Assembly: GCF_024199985.1 (NCBI RefSeq)
Contig: NZ_JANARS010000005.1
Coordinates: 372,001 to 436,000, forward strand
Source of the DNA: Nocardioides pinisoli
GTDB lineage: Bacteria > Actinomycetota > Actinomycetes > Propionibacteriales > Nocardioidaceae
Reading direction: 5' to 3'
Length of the DNA: 64,000 nucleotides
In this document: positions 25,520 to 34,164 of the stretch, piece after piece
Numbering within the stretch: position 1 is the stretch's first letter
Layout: each line of letters opens with the position of its first letter
Made by a program: the position numbers and the translations under genes
Notes under the pieces: model-generated
Told to the model about the DNA's origin: nothing
What the model saw: the letters and a program-made list of their open reading frames with translations, nothing else
Databases searched by the model: none

Positions 25520-26683
25520 ATGGACACCTTCCCCCTCGTGCTGACCCTGGCGGCCGTGCTCGCCGTCGGGCTCGGCCTCGGTGCCGTGATCGGCGTGCTG
25601 TGGGCACGCAGCCGCCCGGCCGACGACCCGGCGATCGCCGCGCTCCAGCAGCGCGTCGCCGACCACGCCGTCGTCCGCGACGGCCTCGAGCGGCTGCAGG
25701 ACCAGCTGAGCGACCTGGCCCACGACCGCACCGCCTGGCAGGCGCAGCTCCACCAACAGGTGACCGACGTACGCCACTCCACCGACGTGCTGCGGCACGA
25801 GACCCACACCCTCGCGACCGCGCTGCGCAAGCCGCAGGTCCGCGGGCAGTGGGGCGAGCTGCACCTGCGTCGGACCGTCGAGCTGGCCGGGCTCGTCGAC
25901 CACTGCGACTTCGCCGAGCAGACGCGCCTCGACGACGGACGGCTGCGCCCCGACCTCGTCGTCACCCTCGCCGGCGGGCGCACCATCGCGGTCGACGCCA
26001 AGGCGCCCCTCGCCGCCTTCCTCGACCTCACCGGGGCCGACGACGCCGCCGAGCACGAGCGGGCGCTCACCCGGCTGGGCGAGCACGTGCGCAAGCACGT
26101 CAGCGACCTCGGGTCGCGGCGCTACTGGGAGGCGCTGTCCGGGACGCCGGAGTTCGTCGTGCTGTTCCTCCCCGGCGAGGCGATCCTCCAGGCCGCGCTG
26201 CAGGCCGTGCCCGACCTCGTCGAGCAGGCCGCGACCCGCAACGTCGTCCTGGCCACCCCGTCGACGCTCATCGCGCTGCTGCGCACGGTCGCCCAGGGGT
26301 GGCAGCACGAGGTGCTCAACGCCCAGGCGCAGGAGGTGCAGCGGCTCGGCCAGGAGCTCCACGCCCGGCTGGGCTCGATGGCCGGGCACCTCGACAAGGT
26401 CGGCCGCTCCCTCAACGCGAGCGTCGTCGCCTACAACCAGGCGATGGGATCGCTCGAGGGGCGGGTGCTGGTGTCCGCTCGCCGCTTCGCCGAGCTCGGC
26501 GTCACCAACGACCGCCTCGAGGGCCCCCGCCAGGTCGAGACCGTGGCCCGCTCGGCGGCCGCCCCCGAGCTCGAGGTCCTCGACGACGTCCCGGGCGCCA
26601 CGGGCGACCCGACGCTCGACGAGCTCCTCGACGAGCACCCCGGCACGGGGCCGGTCACGGCGCGCCGCGCCCAGGGCGCCTGA
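25520..26683 (+). CDS. rmuC: DNA recombination protein RmuC
   Basis: Protein of 387 residues with one N-terminal membrane helix (LTLAAVLAVGLGLGAVIGVLWA), a coiled-coil stretch of about 80 residues (ALQQRVADHAVVRDGLERLQ), and the RmuC domain containing RGQWGELHLRRTVELAGLVD, LAGGRTIAVDAKAPLAAFLD and FLPGEAILQAALQAVPDLVE. The Asp-Lys pair in VDAKAP matches the restriction-endonuclease-like core. RmuC limits DNA inversion at short inverted repeats and is a predicted nuclease. The conserved C-terminus (YNQAMGSLEGRVLVSARRFA) is intact. Confidence 0.95.
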   Translation: MDTFPLVLTLAAVLAVGLGLGAVIGVLWARSRPADDPAIAALQQRVADHAVVRDGLERLQDQLSDLAHDRTAWQAQLHQQVTDVRHSTDVLRHETHTLATALRKPQVRGQWGELHLRRTVELAGLVDHCDFAEQTRLDDGRLRPDLVVTLAGGRTIAVDAKAPLAAFLDLTGADDAAEHERALTRLGEHVRKHVSDLGSRRYWEALSGTPEFVVLFLPGEAILQAALQAVPDLVEQAATRNVVLATPSTLIALLRTVAQGWQHEVLNAQAQEVQRLGQELHARLGSMAGHLDKVGRSLNASVVAYNQAMGSLEGRVLVSARRFAELGVTNDRLEGPRQVETVARSAAAPELEVLDDVPGATGDPTLDELLDEHPGTGPVTARRAQGA

Positions 26684-26692
26684 GATCGGTCC

Positions 26693-26698
26693 TAGGTT
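26693..26698 (+). promoter_or_regulatory. -10 element of the DUF6542 gene (leaderless)
   Basis: TAGGTT seven bases before the GTG, which fixes the start there instead of at the in-frame TTG nine bases earlier. Confidence 0.5.
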
Positions 26699-26705
26699 GA
26701 GCCTC

Positions 26706-27146
26706 GTGACACGGACCGGTGCGTTCGGGCAGGCCGGGCAGGAGCCGGGCCGCCAGGTCGTGCTGCTGGGAGTGGCCCTCACCCTCACGGCCGTCGCGGT
26801 CGACGTGCTGCTCGTCGGCAGCCTCACGCTGTTCTTCGACCTCTGCTTCATGGCGCTCTGCCTGGGTCTGGCGGCGCTCGTGCGACGGCAGGACTTCTAC
26901 CTGGTCGCGCTGCTGCCGCCGGTCCTGATGGTGGCGGTGTTCGCCTTCGTCTCCCTCGTGGCCCGTGACGCGATCGCCGACCCCCGCGACAGCGTCCTAC
27001 AGGCCGTCGTCTCCGGCGTCGCCACCCACGGCATCGCCCTGTTCGTCGGCTACGCCCTGTGCCTGGGCTGGCTCGCCTGGCGCCTGCACCGCAAGGGCGA
27101 CCTGGTCTCCGAGCTCGAGCACGAGCTGGGCCAGCCTGCCCGCTGA
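26706..27146 (+). CDS. DUF6542 family membrane protein
   Basis: Membrane protein of 146 residues with four helices: VVLLGVALTLTAVAVDVLLV, LFFDLCFMALCLGLAALV, LVALLPPVLMVAVFAFVSLV and IALFVGYALCLGWLAWRLH. The RRQDFYLVALLPPVLM block between helices 2 and 3 is what marks DUF6542 of actinobacteria. No function is known. The GTG start is preceded by TAGGTT at seven bases, consistent with a leaderless message. It is on the same strand as rmuC but has its own promoter. Confidence 0.8.
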   Translation: MTRTGAFGQAGQEPGRQVVLLGVALTLTAVAVDVLLVGSLTLFFDLCFMALCLGLAALVRRQDFYLVALLPPVLMVAVFAFVSLVARDAIADPRDSVLQAVVSGVATHGIALFVGYALCLGWLAWRLHRKGDLVSELEHELGQPAR

Positions 27147-27167
27147 CCCGGTCCGGTCCACCTCGCT

Positions 27168-27209
27168 GCAACCTGTTGCTGGGCCCGGCACGTATCCACA
27201 CTGACAGTG
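27168..27209 (+). promoter_or_regulatory. Probable ECF promoter of the SigE-family sigma operon
   Basis: GCAACC (27168-27173) and CGTAT (27191-27195) are spaced 17 bases apart, like an ECF sigma promoter (AACC/CGT type). They are followed by CACTGACAGTG (27199-27209), a perfect palindrome around one base. Autoregulation by the downstream sigma factor is likely but untested. Confidence 0.5.
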
Positions 27210-27225
27210 GAGGCCGGGAGGTGAC

Positions 27226-27774
27226 ATGGCACGACGGGACGACACCGAGTTCGCTGCCTTCGCCGCGGCGTGCGCTCCCGGCCTGCGCCGGACGGCGTAC
27301 CTCATGTGCGGCGACTGGGACCGGGCCGCCGACGTCGTCCAGGAGGCCTTCATCCGCGTGTACCTGGCGTGGCCGCGCCTCGACCCGGAGCGGGATGTCC
27401 GCGCCTATGCCCGCCGTACGGCGGTGCGGGTCGCCATCGACCAGAGCCGCAAGGGCTCCTCCCGGGAGGTTCCCACCCTCCGTCTCGGCGAGCGCCCCGC
27501 CACCGACCCCACCGACGGGGTGGCCGACCGCGCGCTGCTCATGGCCGCGCTCGCCGACCTGCCCCCGCGGCAGCGGGCCTGCGTGGTGCTGCGCTACTAC
27601 GAGGACCTCAGTGTGGAGACGGTGGCCGAGGTGCTCGGCTGTCGCACGGGCACGGTGAAGAGCCAGACGGCACGAGGGCTGGCCGCCCTGCGGGTGGCCT
27701 ACGCCCGGCACGGGGGCGAGCTGGCCGACCCCGAACCGGCCGCTCGCACCCACGCCGAGGGGGTCATGCCGTGA
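27226..27774 (+). CDS. SigE-family ECF RNA polymerase sigma factor
   Basis: Sigma-70 family factor of 182 residues. Region 2 (YLMCGDWDRAADVVQEAFIR, WPRLDPERDVRAYARRTAVR) binds core polymerase and the -10 box. Region 4 (LADLPPRQRACVVLRYYEDL, VETVAEVLGCRTGTVKSQTA) binds the -35 box. The start is supported by GGGAGGTGAC just before the ATG. The length and the R-Q-R-A-C-V-V-L-R-Y-Y pattern are typical of the SigE family of actinobacteria. Its stop overlaps the start of the next gene in a GTGA, and that membrane protein is probably its regulator or target. Confidence 0.94.
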   Translation: MARRDDTEFAAFAAACAPGLRRTAYLMCGDWDRAADVVQEAFIRVYLAWPRLDPERDVRAYARRTAVRVAIDQSRKGSSREVPTLRLGERPATDPTDGVADRALLMAALADLPPRQRACVVLRYYEDLSVETVAEVLGCRTGTVKSQTARGLAALRVAYARHGGELADPEPAARTHAEGVMP

Positions 27775-29030
27775 GCGCCGACCTGCGGACTGCCCTGCGA
27801 GACGCCTTGGCCGACGAGCCCGCCTTCAGCGTGGACGCGGCCGCGATCGCGGATGCCGGCGGTCGCCGCGCACGTCGGCGTACCGGGTTGGCGGTCGCGG
27901 CGGCCGCGCTGTCGACCACGGCAGTGCTCGCGGCTGTCGCCGTGCTCTCCCGCCCCGCCGACCCGGACCCCGCTCCCGCGCCCACCGAGGTCGTCCACCT
28001 CGGCCTCGACAGCGCGGACGAGGCACGCCTCGACGTCATTGCCTCCACTCGCACCACGTGGAGGGACGACGGCAGCGACGAGTTCTTCCGGCACGACCGC
28101 CTCGAGGGCCTGACCGCCGACGGGCTGGTCCTTCGCAACCGTCGGACCGGTCCCAGCGTCGGCGCGCTCCTGGGGTTGCTGGACCCACGCACCGGGACGA
28201 CGGACTGGCTGCCCGACCCGCCCGCCAACCTCTACGGCATGCAGCCGCTGGCCCTCGACGTCGACCGCTTGGTGCTCGGCGTCGGGCAGGGCAACGGTCA
28301 CTCCGTGCTGGTCTTCGATCGCGCCGCACGTCAGTGGCGCCGTGAGGTGGTGGAGGTCCCCTACGGGCTCGAGGTGCACGTGCCACCCCGCCTCGAGCTG
28401 CACGAGGACCGGGTATACGTCGGCAGCATCATGGAAGGCAACCCCGGTCCGATGCGCTGGTGGTCGGCGCCCGTGCCGGACGGCGGCCCGGCCGACCCGG
28501 AGCCCGACCTGGAAGGCGCCGCCGCCACGTGGGGTTCCGGCATGCGGCTGACCGCCCACCCGGACGGACGGGTGGTCCTCACGCGCGCCGAGGGGTCGAC
28601 CGTCGTGGCAGAGGACCTTCCTGCCGGCTGCGAGCGACCCACGGACTTCCCGGACGCGGCGCCCGACGTCGTCCTGGCCGGCGATGTCCCCGTCGTGACC
28701 TTCCCCTGCGAGGGGAGCCAGGTCACGATGGTCTACCGCCCGGGCGAGGTGCCCGTGGCCATCCGCGGGGTCTCAGCCCTCGCTGGCGACGACGGGCACG
28801 TGGTGCTTGCAACTGCCCGCACGTTCTTGGGTGCGCTGATGATCGAGCCGGGCACCCCGGCACGCACCTACCTCCTCGACCTCGATGACCTCAGCCTGGG
28901 CCGCGTCGGCATGGGGCCGCACGAGGTCGACGTCGCCCTCGCTGCGGGAATGCTGCTGTGGAACGAACCCGGCCCGGGCGACAGCAAGGACGCCTACGAC
29001 GTCGTCTGGAAGGTCGCGAGGCTGGACTGA
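27771..29030 (+). CDS. Membrane-anchored protein coupled to ECF sigma factor (candidate anti-sigma/sensor)
   Basis: Protein of 419 residues cotranslated with the sigma factor. The first 40 residues are soluble and helical (LRTALRDALADEPAFSVDAA), then GLAVAAAALSTTAVLAAVAV is a single membrane span. The remaining 350 residues should lie outside and show repeated strands (GLVLRNRRTGPSVGALLGLL, TTDWLPDPPANLYGMQPLAL, TFPCEGSQVTMVYRPGEVPV), suggestive of a beta-propeller. No zinc-binding HxxxCxxC anti-sigma motif is present. The layout and coupling suggest an anti-sigma factor with an external sensor, but the role is inference. Confidence 0.75.
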   Translation: MSADLRTALRDALADEPAFSVDAAAIADAGGRRARRRTGLAVAAAALSTTAVLAAVAVLSRPADPDPAPAPTEVVHLGLDSADEARLDVIASTRTTWRDDGSDEFFRHDRLEGLTADGLVLRNRRTGPSVGALLGLLDPRTGTTDWLPDPPANLYGMQPLALDVDRLVLGVGQGNGHSVLVFDRAARQWRREVVEVPYGLEVHVPPRLELHEDRVYVGSIMEGNPGPMRWWSAPVPDGGPADPEPDLEGAAATWGSGMRLTAHPDGRVVLTRAEGSTVVAEDLPAGCERPTDFPDAAPDVVLAGDVPVVTFPCEGSQVTMVYRPGEVPVAIRGVSALAGDDGHVVLATARTFLGALMIEPGTPARTYLLDLDDLSLGRVGMGPHEVDVALAAGMLLWNEPGPGDSKDAYDVVWKVARLD

Positions 29031-29037
29031 CCGGTGG

Positions 29038-29661
29038 TCAGGCCTCGAAGCGCGACGGGTCGCCCGCCCCGCGGCGTACGACGACGGGCTCGGTGTCGGA
29101 CCAGTCGATCACCGTCGTGGGCTCGGCGGTCACCTCACCCGACTCGACCACGATGTCGACGACGTGGTCCAGGTCCTCCTTGATCTCCCAGCCCATCGTC
29201 CGCGCCTCGGTCTCACCGGGGAGGATGAGGGTGCTGGTGAGGATGGGCTCGCCGAGCTCCTCGAGCAGGGCGCAGACCAGCGTGTGGTCGGGGATGCGGA
29301 CGCCGACAGTGCGCTTCTTCGGGTGCATCAGCCGTTTGGGCACCTCGCCCGTCGCGGGGAGGATGAAGGTGTAGGGACCGGGGGTCGCGGCCTTGATCGC
29401 CCGGAACGCGCTGTTGTCGACGTGGACGAACTGCCCGAGCTGGGAGAAGTCCTTGCACATCAGGGTGAAGTGGTGACGGTCGTCGAGGTCGCGGATCTTC
29501 AGGATCCGGTCGCGCCCGTCGCGGTTGCCGAGCCGGGCCCCGAGGGCGTAGCCGGAGTCGGTCGGATAGGCGATGAGCTGGTCGGCGCGCAGGGCCTCGA
29601 CGACCTGGGTGACGAGTCGCGGCTGCGGGTTGTCGGGGTGGATGTCGAGGTAGCGCGCCAT
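29038..29661 (-). CDS. Threonylcarbamoyladenylate synthase-like protein (Sua5/YciO/YrdC family)
   Basis: Protein of 207 residues with the YrdC fold. The KxR-like opening (AYPTDSGYALGARLGNRDGR), DRHHFTLMCKDFSQLGQFVH, TPGPYTFILPATGEVPKRL and RTVGVRIPDHTLVCALLEEL match the YciO branch more than TsaC proper. The family binds dsRNA/tRNA and ATP; true TsaC/Sua5 makes threonylcarbamoyl-AMP for the tRNA t6A modification, while YciO proteins show weak or no such activity. The start lies 11 bases after the ispH stop, so both probably share a transcript. Confidence 0.88.
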   Translation of the reverse strand: MARYLDIHPDNPQPRLVTQVVEALRADQLIAYPTDSGYALGARLGNRDGRDRILKIRDLDDRHHFTLMCKDFSQLGQFVHVDNSAFRAIKAATPGPYTFILPATGEVPKRLMHPKKRTVGVRIPDHTLVCALLEELGEPILTSTLILPGETEARTMGWEIKEDLDHVVDIVVESGEVTAEPTTVIDWSDTEPVVVRRGAGDPSRFEA

Positions 29662-29672
29662 CGTGGTGCCCG

Positions 29673-30671
29673 TCAGGCCTTCTGCGCCGCGCGGAGGTCG
29701 CGTCGCAGCTCGGGCGGCAGCGCGAAGATCAGCGACTCCTCGGCTGAGTGCACGGCGCGCGCGTCGGGGAAGCCGCGCTCGGAGAGGAAGGAGAGCACGC
29801 CCTCGACGAGGTCCTCGGGCACCGAGGCGCCGGAGGTGACGGACACGGTCTCGACACCGTCGAGCCAGGCCTCGTCGATCTCCGTGTGGTCGTCGACGAG
29901 GTAGGACGCCTTGGCGCCGGCCTCGAGGGCCACCTCGACGAGCCGCACCGAGTTGGAGGAGTTGCGGGAGCCGACGACGATCACCAGGTCGGCGGCCGCG
30001 GAGATCTCCTTGATCGCGAGCTGGCGGTTCTGCGTGGCGTAGCAGATGTCGTCGCTCGGCGGGTCGAGCAGCAGCGGGAACTTCTCCCGGATCGCCGCGA
30101 CCGTCTCGAGGGTCTCGTCGACGCTCAGCGTCGTCTGGGAGAGCCAAGCCACCTTGGCGGGGTCGCGGACCTCGATGCCGGCGACGTCCGCGGGGCTCTC
30201 GACGAGCTGGATGTGCTCGGGCGCCTCACCCGCCGTGCCCTCGACCTCCTCGTGCCCGGCGTGCCCGATGAGCAGGATGTCGTAGTCGTCGGAGGCGAAC
30301 CGCCGGGCCTCGTGGTGGACCTTCGTCACCAGCGGGCAGGTGGCGTCGATCGTCTTCAGGCCGCGCTCGGCCGCCTGCGCGTGGACGGCCGGCGAGACGC
30401 CGTGGGCGGAGAAGACCACGGTCCGTCCCTCGGGGACCTCGTCGAGCTCCTCGACGAAGATCGCGCCGCGCGACTCGAGGTTGGCCACGACGTGCTTGTT
30501 GTGCACGATCTGTTTGCGGACGTAGACGGGCGCTCCGTAGAGGTCGAGCGCCTTCTCGACCGTGATCACGGCCCGGTCCACGCCGGCGCAGTAGCCGCGG
30601 GGGGCGGCGAGCAGCACGTTCTTCGCGGTCTCGGGGTCGAGGACGGGAGGAAGGCCGAGGTCGGTGCTCAT
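29673..30671 (-). CDS. ispH: 4-hydroxy-3-methylbut-2-enyl diphosphate reductase
   Basis: Final enzyme of the MEP isoprenoid pathway, converting HMBPP to IPP and DMAPP with a [4Fe-4S] cluster. It has 332 residues. The three cluster cysteines are in [31 protein letters not shown] and [14 protein letters not shown]. The substrate-binding IVHNKHVV and [13 protein letters not shown], and the [14 protein letters not shown] block near the end, are also complete. The ATG is chosen because TAGACT lies seven bases upstream with no ribosome site, fitting a leaderless message. It is divergent from xseA. Confidence 0.97.
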   Translation of the reverse strand: MSTDLGLPPVLDPETAKNVLLAAPRGYCAGVDRAVITVEKALDLYGAPVYVRKQIVHNKHVVANLESRGAIFVEELDEVPEGRTVVFSAHGVSPAVHAQAAERGLKTIDATCPLVTKVHHEARRFASDDYDILLIGHAGHEEVEGTAGEAPEHIQLVESPADVAGIEVRDPAKVAWLSQTTLSVDETLETVAAIREKFPLLLDPPSDDICYATQNRQLAIKEISAAADLVIVVGSRNSSNSVRLVEVALEAGAKASYLVDDHTEIDEAWLDGVETVSVTSGASVPEDLVEGVLSFLSERGFPDARAVHSAEESLIFALPPELRRDLRAAQKA

Positions 30672-30718
30672 GGGGGCGAGTCTACGGGCGTGTCCGCGGC
30701 CTCCCCTATCCTCGCCGC
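30672..30718. promoter_or_regulatory. Divergent leaderless promoters of ispH and xseA
   Basis: The 47-base gap holds two -10 hexamers: TAGACT on the minus strand (30679-30684), seven bases before ispH, and TATCCT on the plus strand (30707-30712), six bases before xseA. Both messages should be leaderless. Confidence 0.55.
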
Positions 30719-31972
30719 GTGCCCTCACTCCGCGACGCCACGGCTGAGTCGCCGGCCCCGGTCCGGGCCGTCGCCAACGCCGTCGCGCAGTGGATCGACA
30801 AGCTGGGCGGCGTCTGGGTCGAGGGCCAGATCGCCCAGGTCAACCGGCGCCCGGGCATGCAGACCGTGTTCATGACGCTGCGCGACACCGTGGCCGACAT
30901 CTCGGTCACGCTGACCTGTCCCCGGTCGCTCGTCGACTCGATGAACCCGCCCCTCGTCGAGGGCGCCAGCGTCGTCGTGCACGCGCGGCCCAGCTTCTAC
31001 GCCAACCGGGGGTCGTTCTCCCTGGCCGCGCGCGAGATCCGGATGGTCGGCATCGGCGAGCTGCTCGCCCGCCTCGAGCGGCGCCGGCAGCTCCTCGCCG
31101 CCGAGGGGCTCTTCGCCGCCGAGCTCAAGCGCGACCTGCCGTTCCTCCCCGCCCGGGTCGGCCTGGTGACCGCTCCCAACAGCGCCGCCGAGCGGGACGT
31201 CCGCGAAAATGCGCTGCGACGCTGGCCGGCTGTGCAGTTCGAGGTCGCCTACGCCGCCATGCAGGGCACGCGCTCCGCCGCCGAGGTGATGGAGGCGCTC
31301 GACCGGCTCGAGCGCCACGCCGAGGTCGACGTGGTCGTGGTCGCACGCGGCGGCGGCTCGATCGAGGACCTGCTGCCGTTCTCCGACGAGGCGCTGATCC
31401 GGGCCGTGCACCGGATGCGTACGCCCGTGGTGTCCGCGATCGGCCACGAGCCCGACCAGCCGCTGCTCGACCTCGTCGCCGACGTCCGGGCCTCGACCCC
31501 CACCGACGCCGCCAAGCTGGTCGTCCCCGACATGGCCGAGGAGGTCCAGGGCGTCACGTGGGCGCGCGACCGGCTGCGCCAGGTGGTCACGCAGCGCATC
31601 GCGCGCGAGCAGGAGTGGCTGGCCCAGGTGCGCTCACGCCCGGCCATGGCCGACCCGCGCAACCTGCTCACCGCCCGCTCCGACGAGGTCGACGACCTGC
31701 TCGCCCGCGCCCGACGCACCCTCTCCCACCGCCTCGACCGGGCGAGCGACGACATCGGCCACCAGCGCGCGCGGGCCCAGGCCCTCTCGCCGCTCGCCAC
31801 CCTGCAGCGGGGCTACGCCGTGCTCCAGGACGCCGACGGCCACGTCGTCACGTCCGTCGCGCAGGCCGCGGTCGGCGCCGCGGTCTCCGTCCGAATCGCC
31901 GACGGACGCATCCACGCCACGACAGACCGCATCGAAGCAGCCACCCTGGTCGAGGAGGACCCCGATGAGTGA
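30719..31972 (+). CDS. xseA: Exodeoxyribonuclease VII large subunit
   Basis: Large subunit of ExoVII, 417 residues, which degrades single-stranded DNA from both ends in repair. The N-terminal OB-fold ([20 protein letters not shown]) is followed by [20 protein letters not shown] and the catalytic domain with [40 protein letters not shown] and [20 protein letters not shown], then a long coiled coil. The GTG start has a TATCCT hexamer six bases upstream. The stop overlaps the start of xseB by eight bases. Confidence 0.97.
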   Translation: MPSLRDATAESPAPVRAVANAVAQWIDKLGGVWVEGQIAQVNRRPGMQTVFMTLRDTVADISVTLTCPRSLVDSMNPPLVEGASVVVHARPSFYANRGSFSLAAREIRMVGIGELLARLERRRQLLAAEGLFAAELKRDLPFLPARVGLVTAPNSAAERDVRENALRRWPAVQFEVAYAAMQGTRSAAEVMEALDRLERHAEVDVVVVARGGGSIEDLLPFSDEALIRAVHRMRTPVVSAIGHEPDQPLLDLVADVRASTPTDAAKLVVPDMAEEVQGVTWARDRLRQVVTQRIAREQEWLAQVRSRPAMADPRNLLTARSDEVDDLLARARRTLSHRLDRASDDIGHQRARAQALSPLATLQRGYAVLQDADGHVVTSVAQAAVGAAVSVRIADGRIHATTDRIEAATLVEEDPDE

Positions 31973-32174
31973 CGCCACCCCCGAGCAGCCGAGCTATGAA
32001 GAGGCTCGCGAGGAGCTCATCGAGGTGGTCCGCACCCTCGAGGCCGGCGGGACGACCCTCGAGGAGTCACTCGCGCTCTGGGAGCGCGGCGAGGCGCTCG
32101 CCAAGATCTGCCAGCAGTGGCTCGACGGCGCCCGCAAGCGCCTCGACGAGGCCATCGGCACCGACGACGACTGA
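31965..32174 (+). CDS. xseB: Exodeoxyribonuclease VII small subunit
   Basis: Small subunit of ExoVII, 69 residues. It has the typical pattern [40 protein letters not shown] and a C-terminal helix ending in acidic residues (EAIGTDDD). Several small subunits wrap the coiled coil of XseA. It is translationally coupled to xseA through an eight-base overlap. The tandem palindromic repeat follows about 24 bases after the stop. Confidence 0.96.
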   Translation: MSDATPEQPSYEEAREELIEVVRTLEAGGTTLEESLALWERGEALAKICQQWLDGARKRLDEAIGTDDD

Positions 32175-32197
32175 TTGTCTGGCTCGGACCTAGGCGG

Positions 32198-32333
32198 AGC
32201 GGTGCGCCACGCGGGTTCCGCCGCTTGAGAACCCGCCTCGGCCACCGCTCGTACGCCGACACGCCGCGGCGCGCCGACCAGCGGTGCGCCACGCGGGTTC
32301 CGCCGCTTGAGAACCCGCCTCGGCCACCGCTCG
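32198..32333. repeat. Two perfect tandem copies of a 54-nt palindromic repeat
   Basis: Copies lie at 32198-32251 and 32280-32333 (period 82, spacer 28) and are identical. Each folds as nested arms: AGCGGTG with CACCGCT outside, GCGGGTTC with GAACCCGC inside, and a ten-base loop CGCCGCTTGA. They sit between the convergent xseB and DUF4245 genes, like a REP/BIME-type element, and could also end transcription in both directions. Confidence 0.85.
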
Positions 32334-32352
32334 ACGGTGCGGACCGGACGTC

Positions 32353-32895
32353 TCAGCGGGTGAGCAGGCCGAGGTAGACCTCGATGTCCTCGGCCGGGGC
32401 GGAGCCGTAGACCAGGAGCGCCTCGTCACCGAGCTCGGTGGAGTAGCCGACGTCGCCGCCCTCGTCGGACCAGGTCTGCCAGGTGTCGGCGATGTCGGAG
32501 TCGACCGTGACGTCGTCACCGGCGACGGCCTCCTCGTCGACGTAGAGCTCGACGAGGTCGGAGACCGAGGTGTCCTGCTGCCGGATGCCGACGAAGCGGC
32601 CCTCGTCGGTGAGCACGCCGAGGCTCCAGCGCGGGTCGTCGCCCGCGGCCAGCTCGGTGCTGGTGGCGGTCCACCCCGCCGGCAGCTCGCGCGGGTGGAC
32701 GACGGCGAGGTCCGCCTGCTGCGCCAGCTCGACGCGCGCCTGCCAGTCCACCGCCTCCGGCTCGGTCTCCACGTCGGTGCGCCAGAGCCCGCGCCACGCC
32801 ACGAAGGCCAGCACGGCGACGACCGTGACGATGAGGGCTCCGGTCATCCCGCTGAACGAGCGCGTGTAACGGCTCGGCTGTCCCTGCCCACTCAC
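32353..32895 (-). CDS. DUF4245 family membrane-anchored protein
   Basis: Protein of 180 residues with one N-terminal membrane helix (GALIVTVVAVLAFVAWRGL) and an extracytoplasmic domain. The DUF4245 signs are VDWQARVELAQQADLAVVHP, ELPAGWTATSTEL, RWSLGVLTDEGRFVGIRQQD and the C-terminal LGDEALLVYGSAP block. Function unknown; the family is confined to actinobacteria as far as I know, and often lies near xseAB and glpX as here. The GTG start has GGGAGGAT at ribosome-site distance. Confidence 0.87.
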   Translation of the reverse strand: MSGQGQPSRYTRSFSGMTGALIVTVVAVLAFVAWRGLWRTDVETEPEAVDWQARVELAQQADLAVVHPRELPAGWTATSTELAAGDDPRWSLGVLTDEGRFVGIRQQDTSVSDLVELYVDEEAVAGDDVTVDSDIADTWQTWSDEGGDVGYSTELGDEALLVYGSAPAEDIEVYLGLLTR

Positions 32896-32989
32896 GGGAC
32901 CATCCTCCCAGTCGGCCCCTGAGCACCCCGCGGCCGGGTACGGCAACCGCATGCGCGGTGGAAGCGCGATGAATCAGCCGCACGTGCGG

Positions 32990-32995
32990 CATACT
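32990..32995 (+). promoter_or_regulatory. -10 element of the molybdate operon (leaderless)
   Basis: CATACT six bases before a GTG that starts the HTH-TOBE gene. This favours that GTG over upstream in-frame ATGs at 32951 and 32969. Confidence 0.5.
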
Positions 32996-33001
32996 CCACG
33001 G

Positions 33002-33409
33002 GTGGTCACCTACCGAGTCGCGGAGGCAGCCGAGATCCTGGCGGTCAGCGACGACACCGTACGCCGCTGGGTGGACGCCGGCCGCCTGCCCTCGCGCCGC
33101 GACGGTGGCCGCACGACGGTGGACGGTCGCGACCTGGCCGAGCTCGCCGAGCACCTCGCGGAGTCGGGCGAGCTCGCGGAGCGCGACCGCACCCGCGCGG
33201 GCACCGTGAGCGCGCGCAACCGGATGAGCGGGATCGTCACGCGGGTCAAGCGCGACCCGGTGATGGCGCAGGTCGAGATGATCTGCGGCCCCTACCGGGT
33301 GGTGTCGCTGATGAGCACCGACGCCGCCGACGAGCTCGGCCTCGAGCCCGGCGTGCGCGCGATCGCCAGCGTGAAGTCGACCAACGTCGTCGTGGAGGTG
33401 CCCCAGTGA
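33002..33409 (+). CDS. HTH-TOBE molybdate-binding regulator
   Basis: Protein of 135 residues. An excisionase/MerR-like helix-turn-helix (TYRVAEAAEILAVSDDTVRR, WVDAGRLPSRRDGG) is joined to one TOBE (Mop) domain (SARNRMSGIVTRVKRD, GPYRVVSLMSTDAADELGLE), which binds molybdate. Such single-TOBE proteins sit in front of modABC and probably sense intracellular molybdate. The GTG start is inferred from the CATACT hexamer; longer forms start at ATGs up to 17 codons upstream. The stop overlaps modA in a GTGA, so it is the first gene of a four-gene coupled operon. Confidence 0.88.
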   Translation: MVTYRVAEAAEILAVSDDTVRRWVDAGRLPSRRDGGRTTVDGRDLAELAEHLAESGELAERDRTRAGTVSARNRMSGIVTRVKRDPVMAQVEMICGPYRVVSLMSTDAADELGLEPGVRAIASVKSTNVVVEVPQ

Positions 33410-34164
33410 GAGGCGCAGTGAGCGGCTCACGGGTGAGGCGGCTGGCCGTCCTGGCCCTGCTGCTCCCCCTCACCGCCTGTGGGGACGGGGCCGCAGGCGG
33501 CGACGACGAGCTGACCGTCCTGGCCGCCGCGTCGCTCACCGACGTCTTCGAGGAGCTCGCCACACCGTTCGAGGAGGAGCACGACGTCGACGTCGTCCTC
33601 TCCTTCGGCTCGAGCACCGACCTCGCCGAGCAGGTCGCCGACGGCGCCCCCGGCGACGTGCTGGCCACCGCCGACGAGGCGTCGATGCAGCTGGCCGAGG
33701 ACGCCGGCGTGACCGGCGAGGTCGAGACCTTCGCGACCAACGTCCTCACGATCGTCGTACCACCGGGCAACCCGGCCGGCGTCGAGTCGCTCGACGACCT
33801 GGGCGACGCCACGTGGGTGCGCTGCGCCGACGAGGTGCCGTGCGGCAAGGTCGCCACCGCGGTGCTCGACGCCGCCGGCGTCAGGGCGGAGCCGGTGAGC
33901 CTCGAGGAGGACGTCCGCGCCACCCTCGACAAGGTGGTCTCGGGCGAGGTCGACGCCGGCCTGGTCTACGCGACCGACGCGGTCGCGGCGGCCGACGACG
34001 TCGACGCCGTGGAGATCCCCGGCGCGGAGGCCGCCCCCACCTCCTACCTCGCCGCGACGCTGGAGCAGTCCGGGGACCCCGAGCTCGCCGCCGCGTGGGT
34101 CGCGTGGGTCACCTCGGACGAGGGGCAGGCGATCCTCGACGATGCCGGGTTCGGCAGCCCGTGA
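33406..34164 (+). CDS. modA: Molybdate ABC transporter substrate-binding lipoprotein
   Basis: Periplasmic-type binding protein of 252 residues with a lipoprotein signal (RLAVLALLLPLTACGDG). The ModA fold is shown by ELTVLAAASLTDVFEELATP, VVLSFGSSTDLAEQVADGAP and GDVLATADEASMQLAEDAGV, whose Ser residues bind the oxyanion, and by FATNVLTIVVPPGNPAGVES. It captures molybdate outside and hands it to ModBC. It is coupled on both sides by GTGA overlaps. Confidence 0.95.
   Translation: MRGAVSGSRVRRLAVLALLLPLTACGDGAAGGDDELTVLAAASLTDVFEELATPFEEEHDVDVVLSFGSSTDLAEQVADGAPGDVLATADEASMQLAEDAGVTGEVETFATNVLTIVVPPGNPAGVESLDDLGDATWVRCADEVPCGKVATAVLDAAGVRAEPVSLEEDVRATLDKVVSGEVDAGLVYATDAVAAADDVDAVEIPGAEAAPTSYLAATLEQSGDPELAAAWVAWVTSDEGQAILDDAGFGSP

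Noticed and set aside
32165-32352. tRNA or CRISPR array in the repeat region
   Set aside because: The two copies are themselves palindromic and there are only two; no cas genes, no cloverleaf and no anticodon stem could be drawn.
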